NCBI RefSeq assembly: GCF_032854445.1
Contig: NC_088301.1
Coordinates: forward strand, 54,981,187 to 55,045,186
Origin: Liolophura sinensis
Lineage: Eukaryota; Mollusca; Polyplacophora; Chitonida; Chitonidae
Direction of reading: 5' to 3'
DNA length: 64,000 bases
In this document: one piece after another, positions 1-12,939 of the stretch
How the letters are laid out: each line of letters starts with the position of its first letter
How positions within the stretch are numbered: the first letter of the stretch is position 1
The notes under the pieces: generated by a model
The model's input: the letters and a program-made list of their open reading frames with translations, nothing else
Database searches by the model: none
What the model was told of the DNA's origin: nothing
Made by a program: the position numbers and the translations under genes

Positions 1-2900
1 TCAATCCGCAAAAATAAATTTCAGCGAATAATAAGTACTTTACAGTAGTTCTAGGCCTCAAGGCTCTAAGTTTTGCCAAAAAGATCATGCTTTACTGCCT
101 TTTCAGGTTTAACTTAATCATCACCCAGTAACGTTATTTGTGACAGTTCACCTTTAATTAATCATCAGTGCACTGAAATTAAAGGTGATTTAGGACATGT
201 GGATGTAGAAGTCCATTTGGCAAAGTTCTTGAAATTGAAATGGATTCTTACATTTCCTGCCATTCTCGGTTTAAACCATTGTGAGATCACAGAAAGATTA
301 ACCGCAGCTTACCAGTTTGTGGGACATTCGGTAGTTTTTTTTTTTTGCAGCAATATTGATCAAGATTGATCATACATATATGCATGTTCTTGAGTGACAG
401 TTCGCAGAACGCTCAGCCCTAAGGTTGAATATTTTAAGGTTGTTCTGATGGAATTGCATTATTGCCATGCGGATCGCAGAAAAGTTAGAAAAAAGACCAG
501 TTTGAACATAATTCTTCCCCAAATACTTACATTTAAGTCTAAAGCATGCAAAACTTAAATTAACTACATGCGTATTATGACCATATAGACACAAGTCACA
601 ATGAAGAAACTCTCCAGTATAGTCTCTAAGAAAATGGTAAGATGTCAGATGAAAGACCATTAAATACTGTCCAGGAAAATTGTTCAATTAAATTTAGAAC
701 ACATGAAACATTTTATTTTGTCGTGGCCTTTTCAAACTATTCTTTGACCAGTAATGTCACATAAGAATTTCACTACTTAACACACACAAATTTTGATTCT
801 ATGTTCGAAATGCATATGTAAATATAGTTAGAAATACATTCATCAAAATGAAACTTACACTGTAGATGTGACATCATTGATACCCACCATGACTCAGGTA
901 AAAAGTAAATAATTTCCTGGACAGTGTTTGATTGTCTTTTATATGACACATACTTCATTTCAGAGCCTTAAACATTTCACAGTATTGGTGTATAAAAGGA
1001 ATGGCACAGAATTCCCATGTGAAAAGCCTAACCAGAAATGGAAGCACATTGAATTTATATCAGTGTGGCAAACTACACAGGGCGGTGATGCAGTCCTTTA
1101 GTTGTTTCTCAAGATGAATGTATGATTGCTTCCAAAACAAGGTCATGATGAAGACCTTGTCTGTGTTGTTTGTCTGCTTTGCAGTTTGTTTCAGTATTTA
1201 GTGACAACAGGCACCGTGTGGTCAATGGTAGTGTGAGCATGGTGTTCCTGGTAACATTGTGTATGTTTGTCATATAACAGACCTTGTTAAATAATTGAGT
1301 AATGTTGTGTACATATATTATAGGAACATGGACAAATCATTACAAACAACTCTTTGTTCCCAGTTTTTCTGCAGTTCAAAAATATTGTTAGCAGGATGTG
1401 TTAAAACAGGTTTAAAGAGCTGTTACAAATGCTTTTCCACTTAGACCATGAGGTCTAAGCTTATTGTTACTTGACTGTAAAGTAACGCAATGGGCAGTTA
1501 TTGTGTTCAATTTGGCTGGCTTTTTTTGTTAAAGTGCTGCCTCGTACAGTTACAGTGCTAACTCAGACAGTTAAAGTGCCAACTCAAAAAGTTTTAAGGG
1601 CTGGCTTAGATGCAGTCTCAGGTTTCACATGAAGTTTGTTGGATATTGATCACTTTCCTTTAACCAATAACTCGCTCTATAGGGGAAATTCTTTTTCTTA
1701 CCATTTGGGAAATAACTGTCCACAGACCATAGGCTTACTCTGGACGCACAGCTTTTATCCGCCCATGAAATTTACTGCTGTCATATAGGTGAAATATTTT
1801 CGACTACTGCCTAAAATACCATTGAAAAAATATAAAATGAGATGATGAAAGCCTGTTGAATGTGTACTAATGAACAACTTTATTAGGCTCTTGTTCTTTC
1901 TTAGAGTATTTTTCTTCTCTGACAACTGTTTTCTTTTGTTTTGCGAGAAAACTGCATGTCACAGCTCTAAAATTTCTACACATGTTCATTACCAAAACTT
2001 TACACACCTGTGACTCACTTTTCAGCCATATTGGAGCAGTAAGGAAATCTAAAAAATTGATATGCATGTACAAGAATACTGGGGGTATCAGGATTGAAAA
2101 TGTTACGCAAATCAGTTGAGAAATGTGGAAGCTCTCTATTGGTCATTTTAGTCACACGATGACCTGTAGATAAATTTTGAAAAAACAAGATAAGAATTTG
2201 ATGTAGTTAGGCCTGCTGGATACAATCTTGGTTTCAGTTTTTTCCTAAGATGTATAGTTTTTCTTTAAATTGCAGTTATAGAATATTTCTGTGTCATTTT
2301 TCAAATGACAGGTCACATGACAGGACACCGTAATAGTTATGAAGATGAAAATTGGTCAGTAGAGAGATCAACCACAGGTCTTCACTTCTGACTGATAGGA
2401 TTGCACAGCTACGACATAGTTTTGCTATTAAAATGCGTTTTAAAACTTGTTATTTTTATTCATAGTCAGCTCGTAAAATTGCAGTATCTCCAAAACCGGT
2501 AAAGGTAGAAAAAACACCTTTGGCATTTTTAATAGACAACATATAAAGCAGCTTGTGACGTTTTGTGCTGTTTGGCCAGTCACGTGATATAGCAGCCGTT
2601 TTGAATTTTGTTGATAAACTTAAACCATCTTTTTCCGTAAATCGGCTGATGATCTGTGGGTGAAATGTTGCTTGCAAGTTTTAGGTCAATCACCATACCT
2701 ATATTGTACAAAAACTTTTTGTTTGGTATGCAAGTAAGTGCTGTATCTGACCAATGAAATTAGCTTAAAAGTAGGTCAAGTCTAAAAACTGCTCAAGAGG
2801 CTTAAATAAACACACTGTCTAGTACTGCTTGACATCTGTATTACAAATCTGTAAGAATTATTTTTGTACTTGGTATAGTTTTCAGGTTATGGCCAAAAAA
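1..2900. other. Non-coding AT-rich stretch, no supported gene
   Basis: I find no open frame with recognisable protein character on either strand; the longest frames are short and low in complexity. A small 21-bp motif is repeated three times in tandem at about 1531-1593. This may be intergenic DNA or an upstream intron of the FGD6-like gene that begins in this window at 10559, because that gene's 5' exon or exons were not found. Confidence 0.5.
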
Positions 2901-3029
2901 CATCAAAGCCGGGGTTCAAACCGATATTGCCAGCATGTGCAGTGTCACTTGGGATTACCTTAATGAATGTACGTGTAGATACATAACCATATCAGAAAAC
3001 CTACATTCTTCATAGGGATTCACACATTG

Positions 3030-5225
3030 TAAGTACACTGTATATCATGTATGTAGTTGCGTCAAACAGAGTAAATAGACCTTTGGCTAATATTTGAAGG
3101 TGTGCATGTCCCCTGTTTTTAGTACAGCTCAACAATTTTCAGCATACATACATGTACATATAGAGTATAGCATGTATAGGGCTTTGCGCTCAGTGATTTT
3201 CAGCTTCACAGCTGTAACAATTTTTTGTGACATGACTGCTAATATGGTGGAAATTGCACTCTTCTCGTAATTTGATAGCAATGTGTGGCAAAACTACAGG
3301 TCGTAGGAAAGAAATAAGACCAGGCTTAAGATACTTACAATATTTGCACGTTCATCCTAGACATAAATGCATTTACATGGCATTATATAACATGGGGAGG
3401 TCAGAGTGCCAAATGTAGTAAATCGGCCTTTGGATAAATTTTCAAGCACTGCAACACCCGCATTTATTAAGACACTTTAACGAATGTCCGCATACATACA
3501 GTTCACATATAGCCCTTTGCACTCAGCCATTTTCAGCTTTAAAGCTATGGTTGTTTTGTGTCACTTGACCTCCAATTATGGGGGGGATTTGCACTTTTTC
3601 AGACTTCAATGGCAATTCGAGACAAAACTATGCATTAGAAAAAAGTCAAAAGACCAGAGTTTGATCAGAACATCAAACCATGCCAAGCACTGCACTTAAA
3701 ATATTTAAATTCAGAAAATTTTAATCACGTGACAAATGTGGTAAGCTATGACTGAGTGGCGCGAGCAATACAAGCCCGGTGCGACCTGCCTAATGTCAAT
3801 TTCCCAATGTCGACCATCTTCACTGTTCAACTGCCCGAGACACATCTGCGTCATACCACACAGCCCGGAGACGGTTAACATTTAAATCCTTCTGTAATAC
3901 GGTCAAGTCGGGGAAAATTTGGCCAGCGTTTTTTTTACTATCTACTCTGTTATGTATGTAAGTCCAGGAGGCAGTCGCAATTTTCACTTCAAATTTACAT
4001 ACACAGTTTCTTTACGCTTATATATTTCATATGAGAGGATAAGTTGTTGGTCGAAAATAAATACATAACCAGATACATGGCTTTGAAACTTTCAGCGTTT
4101 ATCACTGAGGCAGTTGGGTGGTCATTCGCATTCCCGTGAATAGATTGGTGAGCTTGATGATGCTGCGCTATACCCAATGAGAATCAGCGATCTCAGACTT
4201 AGGATGCTTATTTGTAAGAAAGAATGCAAAAAGCATGGCCCTTGTAACAGCAAGTTTATACTTCCATGTATGAATCCACGACCTGCCATGCACAGACTGA
4301 CTGCTTTACTAATAGCTCGGCCGTTGTCAGGAACCGAACACCTGGACCAGGGCACATGTAGAGATCTGACAATCACTGGGGCCTGGTTAGTGTATTGTAA
4401 AGAAGACAAGGTTGCGCAAAACAAAGCTGACTTTCAGAAATACGTGCACAACATTGGGTTGCAATGGCACTGGGTGACCCAATCTCAGGTGCAGTACAAA
4501 CCAGAAAATTAAGACATACATATACATGATACATATTCTCCGTAGCCATCCATACATTGTATCACACTATATAGCATATATATGTAAATGTGCCAAATCT
4601 GATAAATCTGCCTTTGGACATTATCCAAAAGCGTGCATGTCCTGTGTTTTTTGACACAGGTCAACAATTTTTACCACACATACAGTACATGTATAACCCT
4701 GTATGTACAGCGAATTCAGGTTTAGAGCTGTAACAGTTTTTGTCACATGATCTGTAAAAATGGGGGAAATTACGCTTTTTCCCCGTTTCGATCGCGATTT
4801 ACGACAAAAATATATATCACAGGAAAAAATTAAGACGGAATTCGTGATCAGGACATCAAACTACATTTGGTGGGATACTTACAGTATTTCTACATTCATC
4901 CTGGACACGAATAGAGTGTATATGCATTATATTACATACTCCTATAAATGTGCCAAAATATAGTAAATCGGCCATTTGTCAAATTTTGAAGCCTTGTATA
5001 CCCTGTATTTATTTAGACAGCTCACAGACTTTCAGCATACATACAGTACATATATAGTCCCTTCCACTCAGCAATTTTGAACTTTACAGCTGTATTAGTT
5101 TTCTGTCATGTGATTTACAAATGTGGGGGGAAATCCCAAATTTTCGATTTTTGATGGCAATTTGTGTCATACATCTTGCATGGAAAAAATATGACCAGAT
5201 TCATGATCAGGGCGTTAAGTCACTC
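3030..5225 (+). repeat. Old tandem repeat, unit about 350-360 bp, four copies
   Basis: Four diverged copies share the same order of landmarks: a 'gcctttgga'-type motif, then a run ending in 'catacatacagt', then 'tcag..tt..agctgta', then a G-rich 'atgggggaaat' block, then 'gatcaggacatcaaa'. The first landmark occurs near 3071, 3419, 4605 and 4964, giving spacings of 348 and 359 bp inside each pair. The pairs are separated by an unrelated block (about 3721-4510). Copies differ widely, so the array is old. No coding potential is evident in the unit. Confidence 0.6.
3721..4510. mobile_element. Possible insertion inside the ~350-bp repeat array
   Basis: This roughly 790-bp block interrupts the second copy of the tandem repeat and has a less AT-rich composition than the array. 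The 9-bp word CAGAAAATT lies immediately before it (3712-3720) and again at its right end (4502-4510), as expected for a target-site duplication. I see no terminal inverted repeats or transposase. It contains an unassigned 111-codon plus-strand frame (4177-4512) with no family resemblance I can name. The insertion reading is an inference; the 9-bp match could be chance in AT-rich DNA. Confidence 0.3.
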
Positions 5226-5229
5226 ATCC

Positions 5230-8200
5230 TGAAAGTGTATTGTCTAATATGGATTACGTTATATTTTTTGCACGTATTAGACCAACCTGGGATCTTTTCA
5301 GAAGAGCACAGAACTAATAGATTTGAACAGTCTGTGGTGGAGAAAGTGGAATGTTTTACAAAGTGGATGCTGAAAGCTGTGTGTACAGACCGCTTGGAAG
5401 CTGTATGACTGCATGCAGTTTTAGTTTTAACATGTAACCAGTACAGTAGAACTATTTTGTTACCATGTAAAAAATAAAGGTATTATACCATACAGGCATG
5501 AGATTTGCCCTCTTTTTGGAGGAATTCCTCTTATTTCTGTAAAAAAAAACATCAGAAAAATGTTCAGAATATAATTCAGAAATGCTAAAAATGACAAAAT
5601 AATGAGTGTGATGTATTGTTTCCTCTTTTTCATGCCAGTGTCTGTCTCATCCCTGACTGTAGTGATAATTGAACATTAGTGTGATCAGTAGTATTAACAT
5701 CATGGAAGCTGCTGGCTTACATGTGAAGATATTATGAGGTACCTGACAAGATGTTATTTTCTCTGGCTCAGATGTGTGGTAAACCCTACATGTATCAAGT
5801 AAAATTTGAAAACTTCTAGGAATGACTCATGTAATGTTGCAATGGCTCCAAAAGTCGCAAGTGTAATTGTACCAGATGTTGAAATTTTGACATTAGGGGT
5901 GGCAGGTGCATACTGATCTCTCACCAGCATGCACATGTATATGTAATGTTGCTTATATAGGTGCTTTGTGAACTTTATGTTGGTGGAGAGGGCTGTTATA
6001 ATTGATAGTATTATTGTTGTTGATAGTAGGGATAGTATTATTATTATTACTTGTTCAATTCAGGTGAGCATGTAGTCCCGTTTGGGTTAAGTGTCAAGGG
6101 CAATCAAGTCGCTCCAGCAACTAAATATTTCACCTCTTGAAGTTTTGAATTATTCTTGTCATTATTTCTGTATAAAGACATTCAAGACAATTTTTCTTAT
6201 TATTGCAACACAGTATCATTTTTGTATGGATATTTCCTGCCTGTTTAAGCCTGTAGACACCTGTACAATATAACAGGGTGATTTCACCCATTACTTGCTG
6301 TCACCCATGCATGACTACTCCCCTGACTCATTCAATATGTTTACCTTTCATTCGTGGCCTACTTTTGTATACATACATTATAAATATATATCTAAACCAC
6401 CCCAACAGATACATATAGCAAACTTTATTAGGTGTCATTTCGCGTTAGACCCTAAGCCTGCCTTCAAAGGTTAAACTCGATGTGGGAAATTTACTAAATG
6501 ATATGTACTGCATGTAGAACACAGTAAATCTATATGATGTGTGATGAAAGAGTTTCAGTTTCTCCCAGAGGACATCAAGTAATCAAGTTTTAATGTGGAA
6601 GATCTTCTGTAGAACTGAGAAAGAGATTTGTTCAAGATCTTGAGGTTAGCACTCTATAAATCATGACCCAGAAAGGTAAATATTAGAATTCCATATTAAT
6701 GTTCAATACTGTATTGTTTTATCAGTTGAATTAGTAGTAAGCGATTTTTAAAACTCGAAATTGATCCAAAACATCTGGAATTAGTTATTGACAGCACTAA
6801 ATAATGATCAGACAGTTAGAAAGTCCTAAGGATGTAAATGTGTGTTTACATTTTTAATTATGTAGATTTCACCTCAGTCACTGTTCATACAGGATATGGA
6901 AATTTTAGACACTTTGTACCATTACATGGATTTGCCAGACAGGTTTCAGTTTGTATGCTGTGTGATATATGTTTAAGCTACGGCTATTTTCATTCTGTAT
7001 AGGTGTACATGACATAGACATACAGAAAGAGAAGGAGACGACTGATCCAGATAAATATACACACATACATGTACATGTACTGTCAACTGTAGGCCTGGCC
7101 ATCTTCTGGATGTGAAAGCCACAGTATGTCTGTTGCTGTACCCACAAAACCAATGTCAACTCACTACTCTTCCAAACTTCCCTGAGTCACATAGTTTATT
7201 GCTACCTTTTGTTATATATAGATATCAAGGGCATGCAGACTGGGCAGTAAACAAAAGAAGCAACACAAAAAGTCTGTATATCTGTTATAATGCTGTTGTC
7301 TTTTGGCTGCCTAAATATATTACCAGTGGAGCTGATGAAACATGTACGCTGTATATTAGGTGTACAGTGACGATCAACCACAGCATTTAGCTTGAACAAG
7401 TGAAAATATCTGTCAGTGTATAGTAATGGAATATTTTCAGTTTAGAAATATCTGATAGCCCAATTTGTTAGCTACGTTAGCTATTCCTGTTATAAATCAC
7501 TGACAAATTCTCTCTCCAAGTACACTTTCCGTCCCTCTTCTGAATAAGTCAAAAATTTCCATGATGAATATTAATCATGTTTTGATAACTAACTTTTAGA
7601 GTAGCCTAGATTTTTGTGACCCATTGCTTATTCTCATTGCAAAGAAACTGTCAGTCTACTAAAACATTCAGCATGTCAGGTGTTTTCTACCTGCTCTTTA
7701 GCTCTCATCAACTTATTAATCAGGTGAAAGATTAGATGAAGTTACTGAGGCTAAGACACACACAACAGAATGAAACAGCGATTTTAATCTGGAGGTGATG
7801 TTGTACATTACTTCACATCACCTGACTTCATAAATGTGTCCGTCCTCTCAGGTGACCTGTCTGGAGATTGACCCACTTTAATACTACTTGTACTTGGAGG
7901 TTTACCTGTGTGTAGGTGGTGCAGGGTGTAATTAACAGGTGAGTTCATTCTGTTTGATTTTGATCAAACCAGAGGTAACTGGTAAGGTTTTGAATGGTGT
8001 TTCAAAATATGGTATTGATATTAAGGTACATCTACAGGTAATTGAACCTGATACATATGAATATGTATGCTCAAGTATAAGGTCCACCCACAGCAGAAAT
8101 AAGTCAAAAGCCCTTTGTTGTAGTTTAATATTAGCCAAATCTGTATAGCTTGTAAAGCTATAGCACCTGTCAAAATTTATGGATAAACTTGAATTTGTCA

Positions 8201-9805
8201 TTTCATTTGTTGGTATTGTTGCAGAGAAGTATATTGTGCTCATCTTATATCTTGTTTAGTTAACAGGATTAAATTACATTAACTTTTATGTATTAAAGAA
8301 ATTATTCAAAACTTTTCTTGTGAATTCATATTTCCTCCAGTTACACCCACTGCACCTTAGGGCAGTTACATTTATGTTTTGTGCTCTTGAACATACATGT
8401 GCATGATAAAATGTTCATGTATATATATATATGAAAATCAATATGTTCACTGTGGAGGCTATGCTCAGTCTTGAGTTCATTTCAGTACTAAAGTATATGT
8501 ATATGTTATAGACATTTCCTTCCTAGATTTATCAACTTTTCAACCAGTCAGTACATTGACATGGTGAGGAAATTATCATATATGCAAACACACATGTACA
8601 TGTAAATCATATAACCCTTAAGTGGTTGAAATATTAAAAAGTTGGCTCTACAGTTGCCATTATATGTTTGACAAGTAAGGAAAATTTACAAAAGTTAAAT
8701 TCTGCAAACTTTTCTTGTGTTTCTGGATGACATTTATATCATAGTTAGGTGTGTGTGGGGGAGTAGTTGTGCCCCTCGTTACGATGATTATATTTCTTCA
8801 ACTTTTGTACTTTATGTGCATTCTCTGTGAAGTTAACATACATGGTTACCTAAATCACTTTTGTACATGCCACAAGTTATATCTTATGATATAGTATTTG
8901 CTGAGTATGTTATTAGCATATTGAACATCAGTGCACATATACATGGACTCCAAAACAAGTTTCAATCAGCTTGATATTACCAATAATTTCCTGTATAAAA
9001 TTCAAAAATCTGCCAATCAGGGTTTGGGTTTTAAACATTTGTAGCATACATGGTTGGTTTTATTCTTCCACCAAAGTGCAATAGTCTGTAACACTCACAC
9101 AATTTTAGATCAGTGGTAGAAATCCTGTAAACAAAACTGTACAAATACACGCTTGTAGGGCTATTTTCCTCATCGCGCACATACTGTATCCTATGCCCCA
9201 CTGTGTGCTAGATGGCAAATGGTGTCAATTGTAGAATTATCCACAGCCGTAATGGCATAATCTGTTTAAGTGTGAACCATCAGGTTCATAACATCAGGAG
9301 ACAGCCGGGGTTAAGCTGTGTGCTTGACAGGGGTGCCCTCTTGTTGCTGGTTGGCAATGTGCTATTGTTTGTGCTTGTGCATGAAGAGAATATCCTATTT
9401 CATTTATGAGTCACTAAGCATCATTCAGCTGCCTGGTTTTGTTAACATCTACATCTGTAGTTATGACATAGCATGGTCTGCCTATCCAGGTCAATAAGAA
9501 ACATGCCCAAAGAGCATTGGGTCATATTGTTATTATTGACATAAAACATTGACTCTCTTATGTATTAGATTTTTTTTTTGACTGAAGTGTTTACTGTTTT
9601 AAATGTCTTTTGTGAGGTTACTTTGTGTGTTTTTTATTGTGACAAAACTTTTGTTTTCAGAGATGATATAACATGGACTCAAATGCTGACAGCTAGGTAC
9701 AACTTGTAATCTTCAGTGATTTTCTGTTCAACTTACGTTTTCTCATTTTGGACTTCTGTCTGAATTACATACATATATGTAATGTGAGTGGTTTTTGAGT
9801 CCATT
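5230..9805. other. Non-coding stretch, no supported gene
   Basis: This AT-rich sequence holds only short frames without domain character on both strands. It contains simple-sequence patches, for example ATT/GTT-rich DNA near 5998-6050. It is likely intergenic or intronic to the FGD6-like gene. Confidence 0.45.
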
Positions 9806-9810
9806 TTTAT

Positions 9811-10045
9811 TCATTTATTTATTTGATTTGTGTTTTACACCATACTCAAGAATATTTCACTTATAGTGAAAGGTGGCAGGGCCTGAGGAAAACCCATGAC
9901 CATCTGCAGGCTGCTGCCAGACCTTCCCCACTGATGGTAGGAGAGGAAGCCAGCATGTGCTGGACTTGAATGCACAGGTACCGCATTGGTGAGAGGCATC
10001 TGGGTCATTGCAACATGCTGGCGTGCTAACCCCCTCGGCCACATT
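9811..10045 (-). mobile_element. tRNA-headed SINE copy, nearly full length
   Basis: Read on the minus strand, it begins with a tRNA-like head with an A-box-like 'tggccgagggggttagc' and a B-box-like 'cattcaagtcc'. A body of about 150 bp follows, with the 'ggaaggtctgg' and 'aaatattcttgagtatgg' blocks, and it ends in a (AAAT)n tail at the left edge. The same consensus recurs at 15493, 24450, 27450, 31955, 38171 and 47285. SINEs with this plan are known from molluscs. No clear target-site duplication was found here. Confidence 0.75.
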
Positions 10046-10558
10046 CTGTCTCTAGTTTAGATGAGGTTTACATAAGTGCAGGTCAACTGTAAAATTTGAT
10101 ACAATTATACATACACCTGTAAATGAGTATCAGGGGTTCTGCGTGTATTAATTGTCTAAAGCTACATTGTATTTTGACTGCTATATCGGTTGGTTGTGTA
10201 GAATTGTTATATTTGAGAATGAACATGCACATGATCTTGTTAGGGATCTGTTTATGTGGATCACTTTTGTGGCTGAATTGTGAGTGTAACAGGTACATTT
10301 ACACATTTATGTGCAGTCATGTTCAGTATGCCTACAGGTATGTGTTTATCTGAAGAAAAAAACATGTATGTCTGTGTCTCAATGCAGAATTGATACATGT
10401 ACATAAAAGTGTGAAACTGGCATTCATTATCCAACTATGCAATTTGTTCCCCCATCCTCAAACACACCTGCCAATGTGCAGAAAACCAAGTTTGTCATGG
10501 GGTTTCTATACCTATACATATATATCATGACTAATGTTTGGTGTTGTTCATTTTGCAG

Positions 10559-12939
10559 GAGTTCCACGGAAGGTTCCACCACCATTACCTAAGGTGCCCC
10601 CTAAGGGTGGATCCAGCAGTTCTAATTCTTCTCCTTTGACAAAGAAAGGTGTCCCTTCCCCGGCCCTGAATGGCAGTGCCACCAGACCAGTAGGGCAGAA
10701 GGAAAATGATAGTTCCTTGTCTTTGTCTACTTTAGCAATAGAAAATGAAAGTGAAAATGACAGTTTTACCAAGTCTTCAATCAGCTCAAATGGAAATAGT
10801 CCAGGCAGGAATAACACCACTAGTGTCAGCATTACCTCAGAGTCGGATATCGGGGATCTGTCTTTGAATGCTGCTGGTACATTCTTTGATGAGGTCATGT
10901 CTGCCATTAGTCTCAACCATGGAGATTTGGTTAAAGATTATGGGGATTGTAATGCTGAAGAAGACAAACTATCCATAAAAAATATAAATACTGAACAATG
11001 TGCAGGATTCCAGGAGGAAAATTCCATTCCCGTTTCTCTATCTATTGATGAGAAGGGAGACAAAAATGAAAAAGACATTTTCTCAAGCACCGTTCTAAAA
11101 GATAATATCTCTGTCAATACCTCCACATCTCCACCTCGACCATCTCTGAAACCAAAACCAATGAAAAGACTTTCTTTAACAACACACACTGAATACTCAA
11201 TGAAAGACTGGAAAACTGAAGATGATCTTGTACAATCAGGTCCTGGGCAAAGATGTTCTTCTAATGAACGGCCAGCTGTCAGACCAAAGCCTGTTCCACG
11301 TAAGAGACTGCCCATGCCTAATTTAAGCAGTATAGAAAACATTGAAGATTTCTCCATTTCTAAATCACCAGGTTGTGAAAACAAAGCTAAGAACACTTCT
11401 AAGGAGCAGCAGCCCTCCAACCAGGTGGAATCTCCACCACAATTACCCATCAAATCCCATTCGAGGGTAAAAGGAAGGCTTTCACTAGATACCTATTTTC
11501 AAAGACCAAGTGTATTAGTGGACAGCCCAAGGTGTGAAAGCCCACTCTCATCCTTTGATTACTCAGATTCAGATGATACACCACGCCGTCCCCCAAGACC
11601 ACGACGAAAGAAAACACTTCTTGGAACCCAAATGGCCTCACTTGATTCATCTGTATCCGGTGATGTATGCTCAAGTCCTTGTAATTTAGAGGAATGTCGC
11701 TCCAAAGAAAATATGGGTGCTTTTCAGGGATCTGATTTACATAATGTCTCTTCTTGCTCCAAAAATCCTCCAACAAAACCGAAACGCAAAACTATACCAC
11801 GAGTGAACAGAAGTTTGTCTGATGTGTCTAGCTCTTCTTCATTTGTGCTTCATGTAGATAATCAAACAGAGGCCAAAGCCTATTTTCTTAATGGCCAGGC
11901 TGTTCATAGCCCTGTTGCTTCAGAAAAAGAAGAGTCTGTCATGGGCCGTAGCCAGACAAGTGAAGCCATTATGTCTCCAATCCCATCATCCCCTTCCAGT
12001 CCTCTACATAGTCAACATATCAAATCTTGTGATGAAGTGTTCAAGCGTGTGAATCCATTTAACAAAGATGTAAATCCAGTAAGTGAAGGCCCAGATTATC
12101 ATTGTGAATCAAAGTCACAACGGTCAACATCTGTGAAGCAATCAGCAGATGTTCTCACTCCTATTCTACCTGTTAAAAATAACAAGATGCCTCTGATGAA
12201 ATTAAAGCCGACGCGAAAGGCTCCTCCACCTCCGATGTTTGGTCAGAGCCCTTTGGCCTCTAGTTCTCTCCCAGGCTCTTGCTCTGGTAAGGAGCTCAAT
12301 AACAACAAACCAGAAATTACTCAGACTGATATCCTTGAAAACGAAACAACCAAGACTTTGGTGAAAGACAAAAATTCAGAAAACGAGTATGAGATTCTTC
12401 CAGCAGATAAAGAAGAGGATGTGGAATCCACTGCATCAAGTGCCACTGATCATCTTGAAGGAAAGGAGAGTTGCTCACAGAATTCACAGGACAAAGAACA
12501 GGTTAACAAGAGCTCTGTGTCAGCTCCTGCTGTTCCACCCCGCTTATCCACAAGTCGGAAGAGCGTCCTTGAAATGACCCCGCCACCACCGCCAAATGCA
12601 CCTCCAAGGACACGGAAGATAAATGGAAAACAAGAGGAAGACGATGGATACATTTACCCAGAGGATGTGCCTGTTGAGTTTGCAGAATCAAAATTGTGGC
12701 CAGAAAATAAGATTATCCGTCCTCAGTCTGCTTTTGTTGGTGTTCAAGATTCTTCCAGGGTTGAAATGTCCGAGCTTAGTAGTTCTCCTAAGACTGCCGT
12801 TAAATACAAGCATTTGAGTCTATTGAGTGAAGGAAGTAGCCAATCAGACCACAGCTCAGAAGGCCCTCAACGGATATCCTCCTTTATATTGGACAGAAGC
12901 AGCAGTGAAGAATCCCTGTGTGAAAGGGAAGCATCAGAG
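10559..12939 (+). CDS. FGD6: FGD6-like gene, large proline-rich N-terminal exon
   Basis: One 2381-bp exon encodes about 793 residues that are mostly disordered, rich in Ser, Pro and Lys. SH3-ligand-like clusters occur through it: PPPLPKVPP at the start, [31 protein letters not shown] and [13 protein letters not shown] near the end, followed by [11 protein letters not shown]. This matches the long unstructured N-terminal half of FGD6, which in vertebrates also starts with repeated proline-lysine motifs. The frame runs on past 12939 to a stop at 13008, but a good donor (gag|gtaact) at 12940 lies in phase with the next exon, so the extra residues are intronic. An ATG at 10534 lies before the splice acceptor and is probably not used. 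Confidence 0.88.

Noticed and set aside
9835-10044. Minus-strand frames of 61-69 codons
   Set aside because: They are translations of a SINE copy.
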